The notes below the pieces were generated by a model that saw only the letters and a program-made list of their open reading frames with translations, searched no databases and was not told the origin of the DNA. The position numbers were made by a program, and so were the translations under genes. Below, one piece after another: positions 11,523 to 21,240 of a stretch of 64,000 nt of DNA (position 1 is its first letter; each line of letters begins with the position of its first letter). Origin of the DNA: Tildeniella nuda ZEHNDER 1965/U140 (lineage in GTDB: Bacteria > Cyanobacteriota > Cyanobacteriia > Leptolyngbyales > Leptolyngbyaceae); assembly GCA_019358895.1 (NCBI GenBank), contig JAHHIG010000005.1:124001-188000 (forward strand), written 5' to 3'.

Positions 11523-11805
11523 CAGAGCTTACGAGTATCAAAAGAAACAGGGTGCAATGGTCAAAGGATTCCCTAATTTCTAGCATTCATTAGCCGATAA
11601 TCCAGGGATGTTCAAAATCTTAAAAAGAATCAAAGACAAAATATTGCCTTGTTAGGCTGATTGGAAAATTTACTGCCGTTGGGGAACCTTGTTACAGCTT
11701 TGAAATTCTTCACAAATAGAGATGCCATGTTACCATTCGGATGACTAACTTGGCTCTATAAGTGTCGGTTATTCAGGTTCTCGGTGGTGGAGGAGAGTAA
11801 TAGAA
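11523..11805. other. Intergenic region between divergent genes
   Basis: An AT-rich stretch that should hold promoters for both the transpeptidase-like gene and the oxidoreductase. No clear box or hairpin was identified. Confidence 0.35.
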
Positions 11806-12912
11806 GTGCAAAATAGCATTTCGTCTGGTTCTTTAGGTGTACAGAAAGCGACCGCACACCTTGCGAGCGCGCAGATACAGCGAAGTCATCCCGAACCGAT
11901 TCGGGTGGGTGTCGTTGGGGTTGGTAATATGGGACAGCACCATACTCGCGTCCTCAGCATGCTGAAAGATGTTGAGCTGGTGGGCGTAGCTGATGTCAAC
12001 GTTGAGCGCGGCATTGATACGGCTAGTAAATATCGAGTCCGTTTTTTTGAAGACTACCGCGATCTTTTATTGCATGTTGATGCCGTCTGTGTGGCTGTGC
12101 CAACGCGGCTGCATCATCAGGTTGGTATGACCTGTCTCCACGCAGGTGTCCACGTACTCGTCGAAAAGCCGATCGCCGCTAGCATTGCCGAAGCCGAATC
12201 GCTGGTCAATGCAGCAGCAGCGTCTCAATGTATCCTGCAAGTCGGGCACATTGAGCGGTTTAACCCGGCTTTTCAAGAACTGAATAAAATTCTCAAGGCT
12301 GAAGAGCTACTTGCTTTAGAAGCGCATCGGATGAGTCCCTACGCCGATCGTGCTAACGATGTCTCTGTTGTTCTGGATTTAATGATCCATGACATTGACT
12401 TGATGCTGGAACTGGCAGCATCGCCTGTCGTCAAGCTTACTGCTAGCGGCAGTCGCGCCTCCGATTCTGGCTTCTTAGACTACGTGACAGCAACATTAGG
12501 CTTTGCTAATGGCATTGTGGCAACGCTGACATCCAGCAAAGTGACGCATCGCAAAATTCGACGCATTGCTGCCCACTGCAAAAACTCGCTGACCGAAGCC
12601 GATTTTCTCAACAACGAGATTTTGATTCATCGGCGCACAACAGCCAACTGCATGACGGATCACGGTCAGGTGCTCTATCGGCAGGATGGGTTAATCGAGA
12701 AGGTTTATACCAGCAATATTGAGCCGCTCAACGCTGAGCTGGAGCATTTTGTTGGCTGTGTCCGGGGTGGCAACCAGCCATCTGTTGGTGGTGAGCAGGC
12801 ACTCAAGGCACTGCGACTTGCTAGCCTGATTGAGCAAATGGCGCTCGACGGTCAGGTATGGCAGGAAAAGGATACACGCTTGTCTGAACAAGTTCAGGCG
12901 ATCGCGGTCTAG
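11806..12912 (+). CDS. Gfo/Idh/MocA-family NAD(P)-dependent oxidoreductase
   Basis: The 368-residue product has an N-terminal Rossmann fold (VGVVGVGNMGQHHTRVL at about residues 31-47), then VGVADVN, and the family EKPIA motif that carries the conserved lysine. A C-terminal GFO/IDH domain includes the conserved HDIDLMLEL histidine region. Such enzymes oxidise or reduce sugars, sugar nucleotides or related ring compounds, and the substrate cannot be told from sequence. The start is a GTG with a purine-rich GGTGGAGGAGAG nine bases upstream. It is a single gene closed by a strong terminator. Confidence 0.9.
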   Translation: MQNSISSGSLGVQKATAHLASAQIQRSHPEPIRVGVVGVGNMGQHHTRVLSMLKDVELVGVADVNVERGIDTASKYRVRFFEDYRDLLLHVDAVCVAVPTRLHHQVGMTCLHAGVHVLVEKPIAASIAEAESLVNAAAASQCILQVGHIERFNPAFQELNKILKAEELLALEAHRMSPYADRANDVSVVLDLMIHDIDLMLELAASPVVKLTASGSRASDSGFLDYVTATLGFANGIVATLTSSKVTHRKIRRIAAHCKNSLTEADFLNNEILIHRRTTANCMTDHGQVLYRQDGLIEKVYTSNIEPLNAELEHFVGCVRGGNQPSVGGEQALKALRLASLIEQMALDGQVWQEKDTRLSEQVQAIAV

Positions 12913-12986
12913 GACATTACTAGATGCATTTGCTAGAGGAATTGGCTCTGGCGATGTAATCTAGCTATGTCTTTGTCTTTCTAGAT

Positions 12987-13020
12987 GGGGTTCAATTCAT
13001 CGAATTGAACCCCGTTTTTA
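12987..13020. terminator. Intrinsic terminator after the Gfo/Idh gene
   Basis: A perfect 12-bp stem (GGGGTTCAATTC / GAATTGAACCCC) with a three-base loop is followed by GTTTTTA. It lies between convergent genes. The T run is on the plus strand, so it mainly serves the oxidoreductase. Confidence 0.93.
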
Positions 13021-13046
13021 GTAGCCTTCGACCAGAACAACCTGGC

Positions 13047-14666
13047 TTATGACAGTGGCGGTACAGCTTGCCGTTGACGAATTGGCAGCAGCACAGTGAA
13101 GGTAGAGCCTTCACCCAGTTTGCTTCTCACTGAGATGGAGCCACCACAGTGGAGTAATAATTGCTGAACGATCGTTAGCCCTAAGCCTGCCCCACTGGTA
13201 TCTTCTAGCGATGCTTGTCGGATACGGTAGAAGCGATCGAAAATCTTGGGGAGTTCGTTAGGAGCCATACCAACACCTGTATCACGAACTTCCAGGTTGA
13301 CGTAGCTGCCTTGCTGTCTGGCGCGTACCCAGACTTGCCCACCACTGGGTGTAAATTTGATGCCGTTATGCAACAGGTTGATCACAATCTGCTTAAGCCA
13401 GTTGCTCATACAGGCGATCGCAGGCAAATCTTCAGGCACCATATGGGATAGCTTTACGCCTTTTTCTTCAGCGAGTGGTTGATAGGTACTCACGACACCT
13501 GGCACAATATCAGAGACCCGAATGGACTCAAGAGCAGTCGGACTCACTGCCTGATCCAGTTGCACCAGATCCAACAAACTGGTAATCAGTGAGCTTTGGC
13601 GATCGCATTCCTTAGCAATGAGATCCAGGTAGCGCTGGCGTTGTGGTGGTTTTAAGCTGGGCGAATTCAGCAACGAGAGGGCAGTTTTGATCGTGGTCAA
13701 CGGTGTTCGCAGTTCTTGTCCAACCGTGTTGATAAAATCGGCTTTCGATCGCAGCGCGTTGATCAACTCCTCTTTTTGAATCTGGAGTATCTCTACTAGA
13801 TCTGCCTGTCGTCGGTAAACGGCACTACGCTGCAACACCTCCTCCTGCCGCTGAATTTGTTTCATAAAGAGTTGTCCCCAGGCGGTGGGATCGGTTGGGG
13901 TTGTCGATATCACACTGGTCAACTGTTGCCAATGTGCAACCACATCAGGCAGCGTCAGGCTAACATCAACCGTTGTCTCCCCCGACGCTGCTGCGCTGGG
14001 CAAAGTTGCGTTGGTTGTCAGCACCTGTGCTAAGCCACTTAAGAGGCGTTCAATCAAGCTTCCGTCAAACGACGAGAGTATTAGCAAATGCTGTCGTCGC
14101 TCCTGACTATCGTTGATCGCTCCTGGCAACGCTACATCTGCTAAGCCAGCCAGCGACTCCAGCGCATTGCCCCCAGAAAGTTTTGCGAGTTGTGCAGAGC
14201 GCGGACGGTGCGCGAGAATGCATCCTCTAAATTGAGCCGTCCACACCAGCAGAAAGTAATCTCGCCGCAAATGGCTCTCTGGAGCAAGTAGAATTTCTAG
14301 CCATGCAGGGGGAGTCGCCTCAGGCGAGTTTACGGCTGGCGGCTCTGACTCAATGCTGAGGTCTACAAGCGTGCTGCTCACAATGCTAGTTTCGTCGGCA
14401 CTTTCTTCGCGATGGTTCTTGAAGACGTAGATCGCTCTTGAAACACCTTCTAACGCGCTATATCGCTCCAGTTCAGCTTGCCAGATCTCGCCTCTGGGTA
14501 GCTTTGCCCACACAACAGCAGGCAACTCACGATCGGAGAGCAGATCAATCAGAGCACCAAACGCCGCCTTGAGCGTCGCTGGACTGACCTGAAGAATCGG
14601 GAGTGTCGGGTCAGCTTCGAGCGCCAACTCGTAAAGCGATTCATCTGAGGCAGGGGTTTGTGTCAT
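13047..14666 (-). CDS. DICT-domain sensor histidine kinase-like protein lacking the acceptor His
   Basis: The product has about 539 residues from the ATG at 14666 (MTQTPASDE); a GTG at 14693 is the alternative. The N-terminal 250 residues match the DICT sensory domain (VVWAKLPRGEIW, DYFLLVWTAQFRGCILAHRPRS). A short coiled coil follows, then a HisKA-like helix pair and a complete HATPase_c domain: N box INLLHNGIKF, DTGVGM, FDRFYR, GAGLGL. In the H box the usual SHELRTP reads GQELRTP, so the phospho-acceptor His is Gln317 (codon at 13716-13718). No receiver domain or response regulator is adjacent. It may be a pseudokinase, or signal by another residue. Similar Gln variants may exist in related cyanobacteria. 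Confidence 0.85.
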   Translation of the reverse strand: MTQTPASDESLYELALEADPTLPILQVSPATLKAAFGALIDLLSDRELPAVVWAKLPRGEIWQAELERYSALEGVSRAIYVFKNHREESADETSIVSSTLVDLSIESEPPAVNSPEATPPAWLEILLAPESHLRRDYFLLVWTAQFRGCILAHRPRSAQLAKLSGGNALESLAGLADVALPGAINDSQERRQHLLILSSFDGSLIERLLSGLAQVLTTNATLPSAAASGETTVDVSLTLPDVVAHWQQLTSVISTTPTDPTAWGQLFMKQIQRQEEVLQRSAVYRRQADLVEILQIQKEELINALRSKADFINTVGQELRTPLTTIKTALSLLNSPSLKPPQRQRYLDLIAKECDRQSSLITSLLDLVQLDQAVSPTALESIRVSDIVPGVVSTYQPLAEEKGVKLSHMVPEDLPAIACMSNWLKQIVINLLHNGIKFTPSGGQVWVRARQQGSYVNLEVRDTGVGMAPNELPKIFDRFYRIRQASLEDTSGAGLGLTIVQQLLLHCGGSISVRSKLGEGSTFTVLLPIRQRQAVPPLS

Positions 14667-15307
14667 GGGTAGTAGAGAGAAACAAAGCGGCACATTCCAG
14701 CACTTGACCTCTGGTTTGTGCGTCGATTTCTAGCACAAATCATTGTCTACTGTGTCCTCTGCAAGGAAGCAGGACTACAGGCTCGGTAGGCTTTTCAGCC
14801 TTTGTGTAAAAACAAGCGATCAAAAACAATGACCAGCGTTGTTTCAAGGCAACCAGCCCTTCACTGTAGAAAATTGCCGCACTCCTGCATCCCGCGCCTG
14901 CGGTCACTCATGAGCGGCAGCAGGTACATCGCTGAATGCGGTAAGGTGATCTAGCTGACTTGCGATCGAGCGATACCTCTCTGGAGCAATTCTATCAAGC
15001 TTCACATTTTCAAGCGTTAGATTTTCAAGTTTTAGATCTTCAATCACACTGTCAAGGAGTGAATCGGCGTTACCTCAAGCAGCCTCTGGCACTGTAAATA
15101 GTTCAGCAGCAGCCTTCGTAGCGCTATCGACAGCAGTGACAGAAGAAGAATGTTCTCGACTTCGGGCATTGCCAAGGCTCCATTGTCCGAATGTGCAGAG
15201 TGTCTAAGATGAGAGCGATCGCATCCAGTACTTTCTATTCTGCGACCGCAGCGAAAGCAGTCTGAGTTTGCCACTAAACTGAAGAAAGCCAAAGACTCTA
15301 ACCCTTC
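14667..15307. other. Long intergenic region with a possible gene remnant
   Basis: Most of this 640-bp stretch shows nothing recognisable. On the minus strand a 47-codon frame (15047 to 14904, GTG start) encodes VIEDLKLENLTLENVKLD and a tail that looks like genuine protein. The same frame continues upstream past one in-frame TGA. It may be a decayed small gene, but no family is recognised. Confidence 0.3.
14904..15047 (-). pseudogene. Possible remnant of a small gene
   Basis: A GTG-started frame encodes 47 residues with an amphipathic LxxLENLxLENxKL repeat and a plausible C-terminus (VPAAAHE). Upstream in the same frame an Ala/Ser-rich segment ending TVPEAA is separated from it by a single TGA. 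This could be a nonsense-mutated gene or a chance frame. No homologue is recalled. Confidence 0.25.
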
Positions 15308-15955
15308 ATGGTTACACTCCAACTGAACCAACTCACCGTGCCTCCGGGACAACGCTTGCTACTGCGCGACATTAGCTGGCAAGCGTTTGAAGACATTCTG
15401 GCAGAATTGGGCGATCGCCGCGCTGCTCGGTTGGCTTACAGCAACGGAACCTTAGAGATCAGAATGCCGCTGCCAGAACATGAGAAAGCCAAAGAAATCA
15501 TTGGCGATATGGTCAAGATCATCTTGGAGGAGCTAGAAATTGACCGTGAATGTTTTGGTTCTACAACCTTCAAGCGGCAGGAGATGGGCTACGGTATCGA
15601 GCCAGACAACTGTTTTTACATCGAGAATCATGCTCAGATGATCGGTAAAAAGCGGTTGGATTTGTCGATCGACCCGCCCCCCGATCTCGCCATTGAAGTT
15701 GATGTCACCTCTAAAACTCAAGTGAGTGCTTACGAAGCCTTGGGCGTACCGGAAATTTGGCGCTATGACGATGGCAAACTACAAATAAGCGTGTTGCGCG
15801 ATCGCAGTTATGTCGAGTCAGCAACCAGTCCAACCTTTCCGACCATCCCCATCGTTGAAGGCATTACCCAATTTGTCGAAATGAGTGCCACCGCAGGCAC
15901 GAGTCCCGCTTTGCGTGCGTTTCGTCAGTGGGTCAAACAGCAAAGCGGACGATGA
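15308..15955 (+). CDS. Uma2-family (DUF820) putative endonuclease
   Basis: The 215-residue product has the Uma2 fold of the PD-(D/E)XK superfamily, hugely expanded in cyanobacteria. Visible marks are RLAYSNGTLEIRMP, HEKAKEIIGDMV, then the core PPPDLAIEVDVTSKT (the D..E.D..SK catalytic pattern) and YEALGVPEIWRYD. The biochemical role of the family is poorly defined, and these are often mobile or horizontally shared genes. The LRR gene begins 8 bp after its stop, so the two may be co-transcribed. Confidence 0.88.
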   Translation: MVTLQLNQLTVPPGQRLLLRDISWQAFEDILAELGDRRAARLAYSNGTLEIRMPLPEHEKAKEIIGDMVKIILEELEIDRECFGSTTFKRQEMGYGIEPDNCFYIENHAQMIGKKRLDLSIDPPPDLAIEVDVTSKTQVSAYEALGVPEIWRYDDGKLQISVLRDRSYVESATSPTFPTIPIVEGITQFVEMSATAGTSPALRAFRQWVKQQSGR

Positions 15956-15963
15956 GTTGAGCG

Positions 15964-17136
15964 ATGCTCTACAGAAACTATGCCGCGATCGCCCTCTGCA
16001 TCACCCTTTTCCTCTACCTCGCCTGGAGTTCACCTGTAGCTTTAGCACAAACATTACCCGCCGAAACAGTCCCAGCCTTTACCGATCTTTGCTTACAGCG
16101 ATCAAGTCTTCCTGCCATCACGCAGCAAACTGTCACAGTACTTTTGCAAAAAGCGCAGACCTCTAGCTGCCTTGAGGCAACTCAAACCCTGTCTCACATC
16201 ACTGTGCTGGAGCTTAGCGATCGTCGTCTTGTTGACCTCAGTCCTTTACGATCGCTCACCCGTCTTACCGCTCTGAACCTGGATCAGAATCAGATTGTTG
16301 ATCTTAGCCCTTTGATGGCTCTAACCGACCTGACCGAACTTCACTTGAGCGAAAATCGGGTGGCTGATCTGAGTTCACTACGATCGCTCACCCATCTCAC
16401 CAAGCTCTTTCTGATCAAAAATCGCCTCACTGACCTTGAGCCACTGCAAGCACTCACCGAACTCAACGAGCTGTTTCTCATCGGTAATCGTGTGGATGAC
16501 ATCAGTCCCCTGCGATCGCTGACTAGCCTGACAACCCTCCTTCTCAGCGACAATCGCATCAACGATCTCAGTCCCTTAGAGCCATTGCGCTATCTGGTCA
16601 TCCTCGGTCTACGCCGTAACCGCATTAGCGATCTCAGCCCACTGAAGACGCTCACCAAGTTAATGGAACTGAATCTTGGTGAAAACGAAATTACTGATCT
16701 AGAGGCGCTGCGATCGCTCACTCAACTGTCAAAACTGGTTCTCAGCGATAATCAGATCGCCGATCTTAGCGCCTTGCGATCGCTCCACCAGTTAACCCAA
16801 CTTGACTTACGGCACAACGAGGTCAGTGATCTGAACCCATTAAACAGACTCACTCAGCTACGGGAATTAACTCTCGACGATAATCGCCTCATGGATATTA
16901 GCGCCATGCGATCGCTCAAAAATCTGACTGACCTCAGCCTGAGCGCCAATCAAATTGCTGATATCGGTGCGCTGCGATCGCTCATCCATTTGACGAACCT
17001 GACACTCAACCGTAATCAAATTACTGATATAAATGCTCTAAAATCACTCACCAAATTGCAGAAACTTGACTTGGCAAAGAATGCGATCGGTCAACCGATC
17101 TGTCCCGTTGCATCAGACTCGATCTGCCATTTCTAA
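15964..17136 (+). CDS. Exported leucine-rich repeat protein (SDS22/internalin-like)
   Basis: The 390-residue product begins with a signal peptide (hydrophobic residues about 7-29, then an ALAQ cleavage-type site). After a short spacer come about 13 regular 22-residue repeats of the form LTxLxxLxLxxNxIxDLSPLRS, ending in a cap with two cysteines (ICPVASDSIC). This predicts a curved, binding-type solenoid outside the cytoplasm; the ligand is unknown. The RSL part of many repeats is encoded by CGATCGCTC, so HIP1 octamers recur on an exact 66-bp grid (16512, 16710, 16776, 16908, 16974). Confidence 0.88.
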   Translation: MLYRNYAAIALCITLFLYLAWSSPVALAQTLPAETVPAFTDLCLQRSSLPAITQQTVTVLLQKAQTSSCLEATQTLSHITVLELSDRRLVDLSPLRSLTRLTALNLDQNQIVDLSPLMALTDLTELHLSENRVADLSSLRSLTHLTKLFLIKNRLTDLEPLQALTELNELFLIGNRVDDISPLRSLTSLTTLLLSDNRINDLSPLEPLRYLVILGLRRNRISDLSPLKTLTKLMELNLGENEITDLEALRSLTQLSKLVLSDNQIADLSALRSLHQLTQLDLRHNEVSDLNPLNRLTQLRELTLDDNRLMDISAMRSLKNLTDLSLSANQIADIGALRSLIHLTNLTLNRNQITDINALKSLTKLQKLDLAKNAIGQPICPVASDSICHF

Positions 17137-17210
17137 AGGATCAATTTAAATCATTTGTCTTACTCTAGAAATACACTCCCCCTCAGATTTTAGTGCGATC
17201 GCAGATCTTG

Positions 17211-17238
17211 TAGGTTGGGTTGAAGCATGAAACCCAAC
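17211..17238. repeat. REP-like palindrome, left of RAYT gene
   Basis: The sequence reads TAGGTTGGGTT, then about eight bases, then AAACCCAAC, forming a stem-loop. It is the near-exact reverse complement of the element at 17863-17891, so the two bracket the transposase gene in inverted orientation. Confidence 0.88.
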
Positions 17239-17243
17239 ACTCA

Positions 17244-17786
17244 TCACTCTTTGCCTACCCCATCTAAATTTTGAAACTTACTGTCTGCGCCCCAGTCTTC
17301 CGTATACATTCCCCATCGCACTGCTCGGTGAAAGCTTGAATACGCCCATTCCTTCGGCGCTTTCACCAAGCCATGATGGACGGGATTGTAATGGATGTAA
17401 TCGCAATGCTGTGCAAAATCTGCCTCATCGGCGATTTGATGTTCCCAAAAGCGTCGCTGCCACACCGCTTGTTCCCCCTTATGTTGCCGAGCCGTTGACC
17501 GTTGCTGGCGAAATTGGGCAGGGCAGCATCGGGTAAACCTGCTTTTAATCAAGCGCCAGCGGTTAGAGAAATCGGCATCCTCCGGTGGTAACGTCCAAAG
17601 GCAATGGAGGTGATCCGGTAAGATGACGATCGCCTCGATTGTAAAGGGGTGGGTGTGTTTGACGGAGCGAAATGCTTGGCGCAGTAGTTCAACTGCATCT
17701 GGATGCTGAAAGATTGGGTGCCGTTGATGGGTCACAAGGGTAAAGAAATACGTTGCTCCGGGTGTTTTGGCACGGCGGTAGTGCAT
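17244..17786 (-). CDS. REP-associated tyrosine transposase (RAYT, Y1 family)
   Basis: The 180-residue product belongs to the Y1 (IS200-like) transposase superfamily. The HUH histidine pair is in DHLHCLWTLP, and the catalytic tyrosine region is HCDYIHYNPVHHGLV near residue 140. FWEHQI before it is the usual RAYT segment. RAYTs are single-copy domesticated relatives of IS200/IS605 enzymes that cut single-stranded REP sequences and are thought to spread them. Both ends of this gene carry inverted REP palindromes, the arrangement expected of a RAYT unit. It appears complete. Confidence 0.92.
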   Translation of the reverse strand: MHYRRAKTPGATYFFTLVTHQRHPIFQHPDAVELLRQAFRSVKHTHPFTIEAIVILPDHLHCLWTLPPEDADFSNRWRLIKSRFTRCCPAQFRQQRSTARQHKGEQAVWQRRFWEHQIADEADFAQHCDYIHYNPVHHGLVKAPKEWAYSSFHRAVRWGMYTEDWGADSKFQNLDGVGKE

Positions 17787-17829
17787 GAGTTGCCCTCAAC
17801 TGACTAGATTCAGGATGGGCAAGGCTGAG

Positions 17830-17860
17830 GCAAGATTGATCGCGATCGCATCAATCTTGC
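17830..17860. repeat. Perfect 11-bp hairpin with a HIP1-containing loop
   Basis: The arms GCAAGATTGAT and ATCAATCTTGC are exact complements and enclose CGCGATCGC, itself the HIP1 core. It lies between the RAYT start and the right REP. No T run follows, so it is probably a structured repeat and not a terminator. Confidence 0.8.
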
Positions 17861-17862
17861 CT

Positions 17863-17891
17863 GTTGGGTTTCGTTTCCTCAACCCAACCTA
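17863..17891. repeat. REP-like palindrome, right of RAYT gene
   Basis: It reads GTTGGGTTTC, seven bases, CAACCCAACCTA. The stem is the same as the left copy in opposite orientation, and the differences are confined to the loop. Confidence 0.88.
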
Positions 17892-18309
17892 CCGATCTAA
17901 GGTATGCTCCAACACCTACCAGCGATCGCTTTCTGTAGTTGTTCTAAAGGAAATGCTAATCTTCTCATGCCTTCTTAAGATAGAAGGTGGAATCACAACG
18001 TCATAATACTACAGAGCGATTCTGACCAGGGCTATCAGAGAGATCAACCAACGGTTGAGACGCACGAATCGCTAGACTGCGGCTAAACGCTCGATCGTGG
18101 CTGCACCTCATCACGCCAAGTCTCAGAGTGTATTCTTTCAGTCAAACGCTTCGAGGATGGATTATGGTGCCATCTTAGTTCTAGCGAGCAAAACTTCTGG
18201 CAATAGGATGAGTCAATCCGCTAGGACATTCGTTAAGTTTTTAAGCTATCGATTGTGAGACAAGCATTCGACGTTGACAGTAAAGCACTTGATTCAGGAG
18301 TAAACAACG
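17892..18309. other. Intergenic region upstream of tal
   Basis: This should contain the promoter of the tal-zwf-opcA cluster. No gene, hairpin or clear regulator box was recognised. The tal ribosome site (CAGGAG) lies at 18295-18300. Confidence 0.35.
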
Positions 18310-19452
18310 ATGACAAATCATCTTTTGGAGATCAAAGAGTTCGGTCAGAGCATCTGGATGGATAACCTGGCGCGGGATCTCATTCAGTCAGGCGACTTGA
18401 AGAAATTCATTGAAACCCGTGGACTGCGAGGAATTACGTCCAATCCCGCTATTTTTGAGAAGGCGATCGCGGGTAACGCGATGTACGATGCCGACATTGA
18501 AGCGGGGATCAAAGCTAAGAAGCCGCTGCTGGAGATCTATGAGTCTTTGGTCTTTGAAGACATCCGCAACGCCTGCGATATTTTCAAGCCAATCTATGAT
18601 GAATCCGGCGGTTTAGATGGCTACATCAGCATCGAAGTGCCCCCTGATATTGCCCACGACACAGAGAAAACGATTTCCGAGGCGCGTCGCTACTATGCGG
18701 CGATCGGCAAAGAAAACGTCATGATCAAAATCCCCGGCACCTCAAAAGGGATTCCTGCCGTCGAGCAAGTCATCAGCGAAGGGATCAACGTGAACGTGAC
18801 GCTGTTGTTCTCTGTAAGCAGCTATGTCGAAACCTTCTGGGCATACATTCGCGGATTAGAGAAACGGGTCGCTGCGGGACAGGACATCAGCAACATTGCC
18901 TCCGTTGCCAGCTTCTTCCTCAGCCGTATTGATTCCAACATCGACGACAAAATCGACGCGAAGCTCAAGCAAGGGGCATCCGAACCTGGTAGCCGCGATC
19001 GCCTGATCGCAATTAAAGGAAAAGTAGCGATCGCTAACGCAAAGATTGCCTACCAGGAGTATAAAAAGATTATTCAGAGCGATCGCTGGAAAGCCTTGAG
19101 TGCCAAAGGTGCAAATGTTCAACGGTTACTCTGGGCAAGTACGGGCACCAAAAACCCTGACTATAGTGATGTTATGTACGTTGATGAACTGATTGGTTCT
19201 GATACGGTAAATACGTTGCCACCTGCCACGATCGAAGCGTGCGCCGATCACTGCAACGTGGCTGACCGTATCGAAACAGGCGTTGAGGAGTCCTACAACC
19301 TCATCGAAAGCCTCAAAGACCCCGACATCAACATCAACCTGGACGAAGTCATGGATGAACTCCTGGTCGACGGCATCGATAAATTCATCAAACCCTATCA
19401 GTCGTTGATGCAATCCCTCGAAGACAAAGTGAACCGCTTGGCAGCCGTTTAG
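18310..19452 (+). CDS. tal: Transaldolase
   Basis: Transaldolase moves a dihydroxyacetone unit between sedoheptulose-7-phosphate and glyceraldehyde-3-phosphate in the pentose phosphate pathway. The 380-residue length matches the long subfamily of cyanobacteria and actinobacteria. Visible marks are GLRGITSNPAIFEKAI near the N-terminus, the Schiff-base lysine in VMIKIPGTSKG, and NVTLLFSVSSY. CAGGAG sits nine bases before the ATG. zwf and opcA follow on the same strand, the usual cyanobacterial order for the oxidative pentose phosphate pathway used for dark metabolism. Confidence 0.96.
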   Translation: MTNHLLEIKEFGQSIWMDNLARDLIQSGDLKKFIETRGLRGITSNPAIFEKAIAGNAMYDADIEAGIKAKKPLLEIYESLVFEDIRNACDIFKPIYDESGGLDGYISIEVPPDIAHDTEKTISEARRYYAAIGKENVMIKIPGTSKGIPAVEQVISEGINVNVTLLFSVSSYVETFWAYIRGLEKRVAAGQDISNIASVASFFLSRIDSNIDDKIDAKLKQGASEPGSRDRLIAIKGKVAIANAKIAYQEYKKIIQSDRWKALSAKGANVQRLLWASTGTKNPDYSDVMYVDELIGSDTVNTLPPATIEACADHCNVADRIETGVEESYNLIESLKDPDININLDEVMDELLVDGIDKFIKPYQSLMQSLEDKVNRLAAV

Positions 19453-19549
19453 GGAGTAGGGAGTGGGGAGTGGGGAGTGGGCGTTAACCCTGTTCCCTAT
19501 CCCTCTTAATCCTTCATCCTTTATCCTTTATCCTTCTCTTTCCCCACCT
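19453..19549. repeat. Short tandem repeats between tal and zwf
   Basis: GGGGAGT-type heptamers (three or more) are followed by pyrimidine-rich TTTATCC units. These are the same families as elsewhere in the window. Confidence 0.7.
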
Positions 19550-21079
<1,530 letters not shown>

Positions 21080-21240
21080 AAAGGGGGATGAGGGATGAAG
21101 GCTAAAAAGTTTTTAGTTGTTGGTTGTTAGTTTTTAGTTAAGGTTGACCACTGACTCTTCAATAGCTGCTAACAATCGATTTCCTACTCCCTACTCCCTA
21201 TTGCTTCTAACAACTAACAACTAATAACCAATCACTGATT
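21080..21240. repeat. Short repeats between zwf and opcA
   Basis: Multiple degenerate GTTGTTAGTTTTTAG and, inverted, CTAACAACTAACAACTAA units plus CTCCCTA heptamers fill the gap. The inverted sets could pair in RNA. Confidence 0.7.

Noticed and set aside
19463-19549. Longer zwf reading frame starting at 19463
   Set aside because: The extension is encoded by intergenic repeats. The ATG at 19550 gives the usual length and N-terminus.
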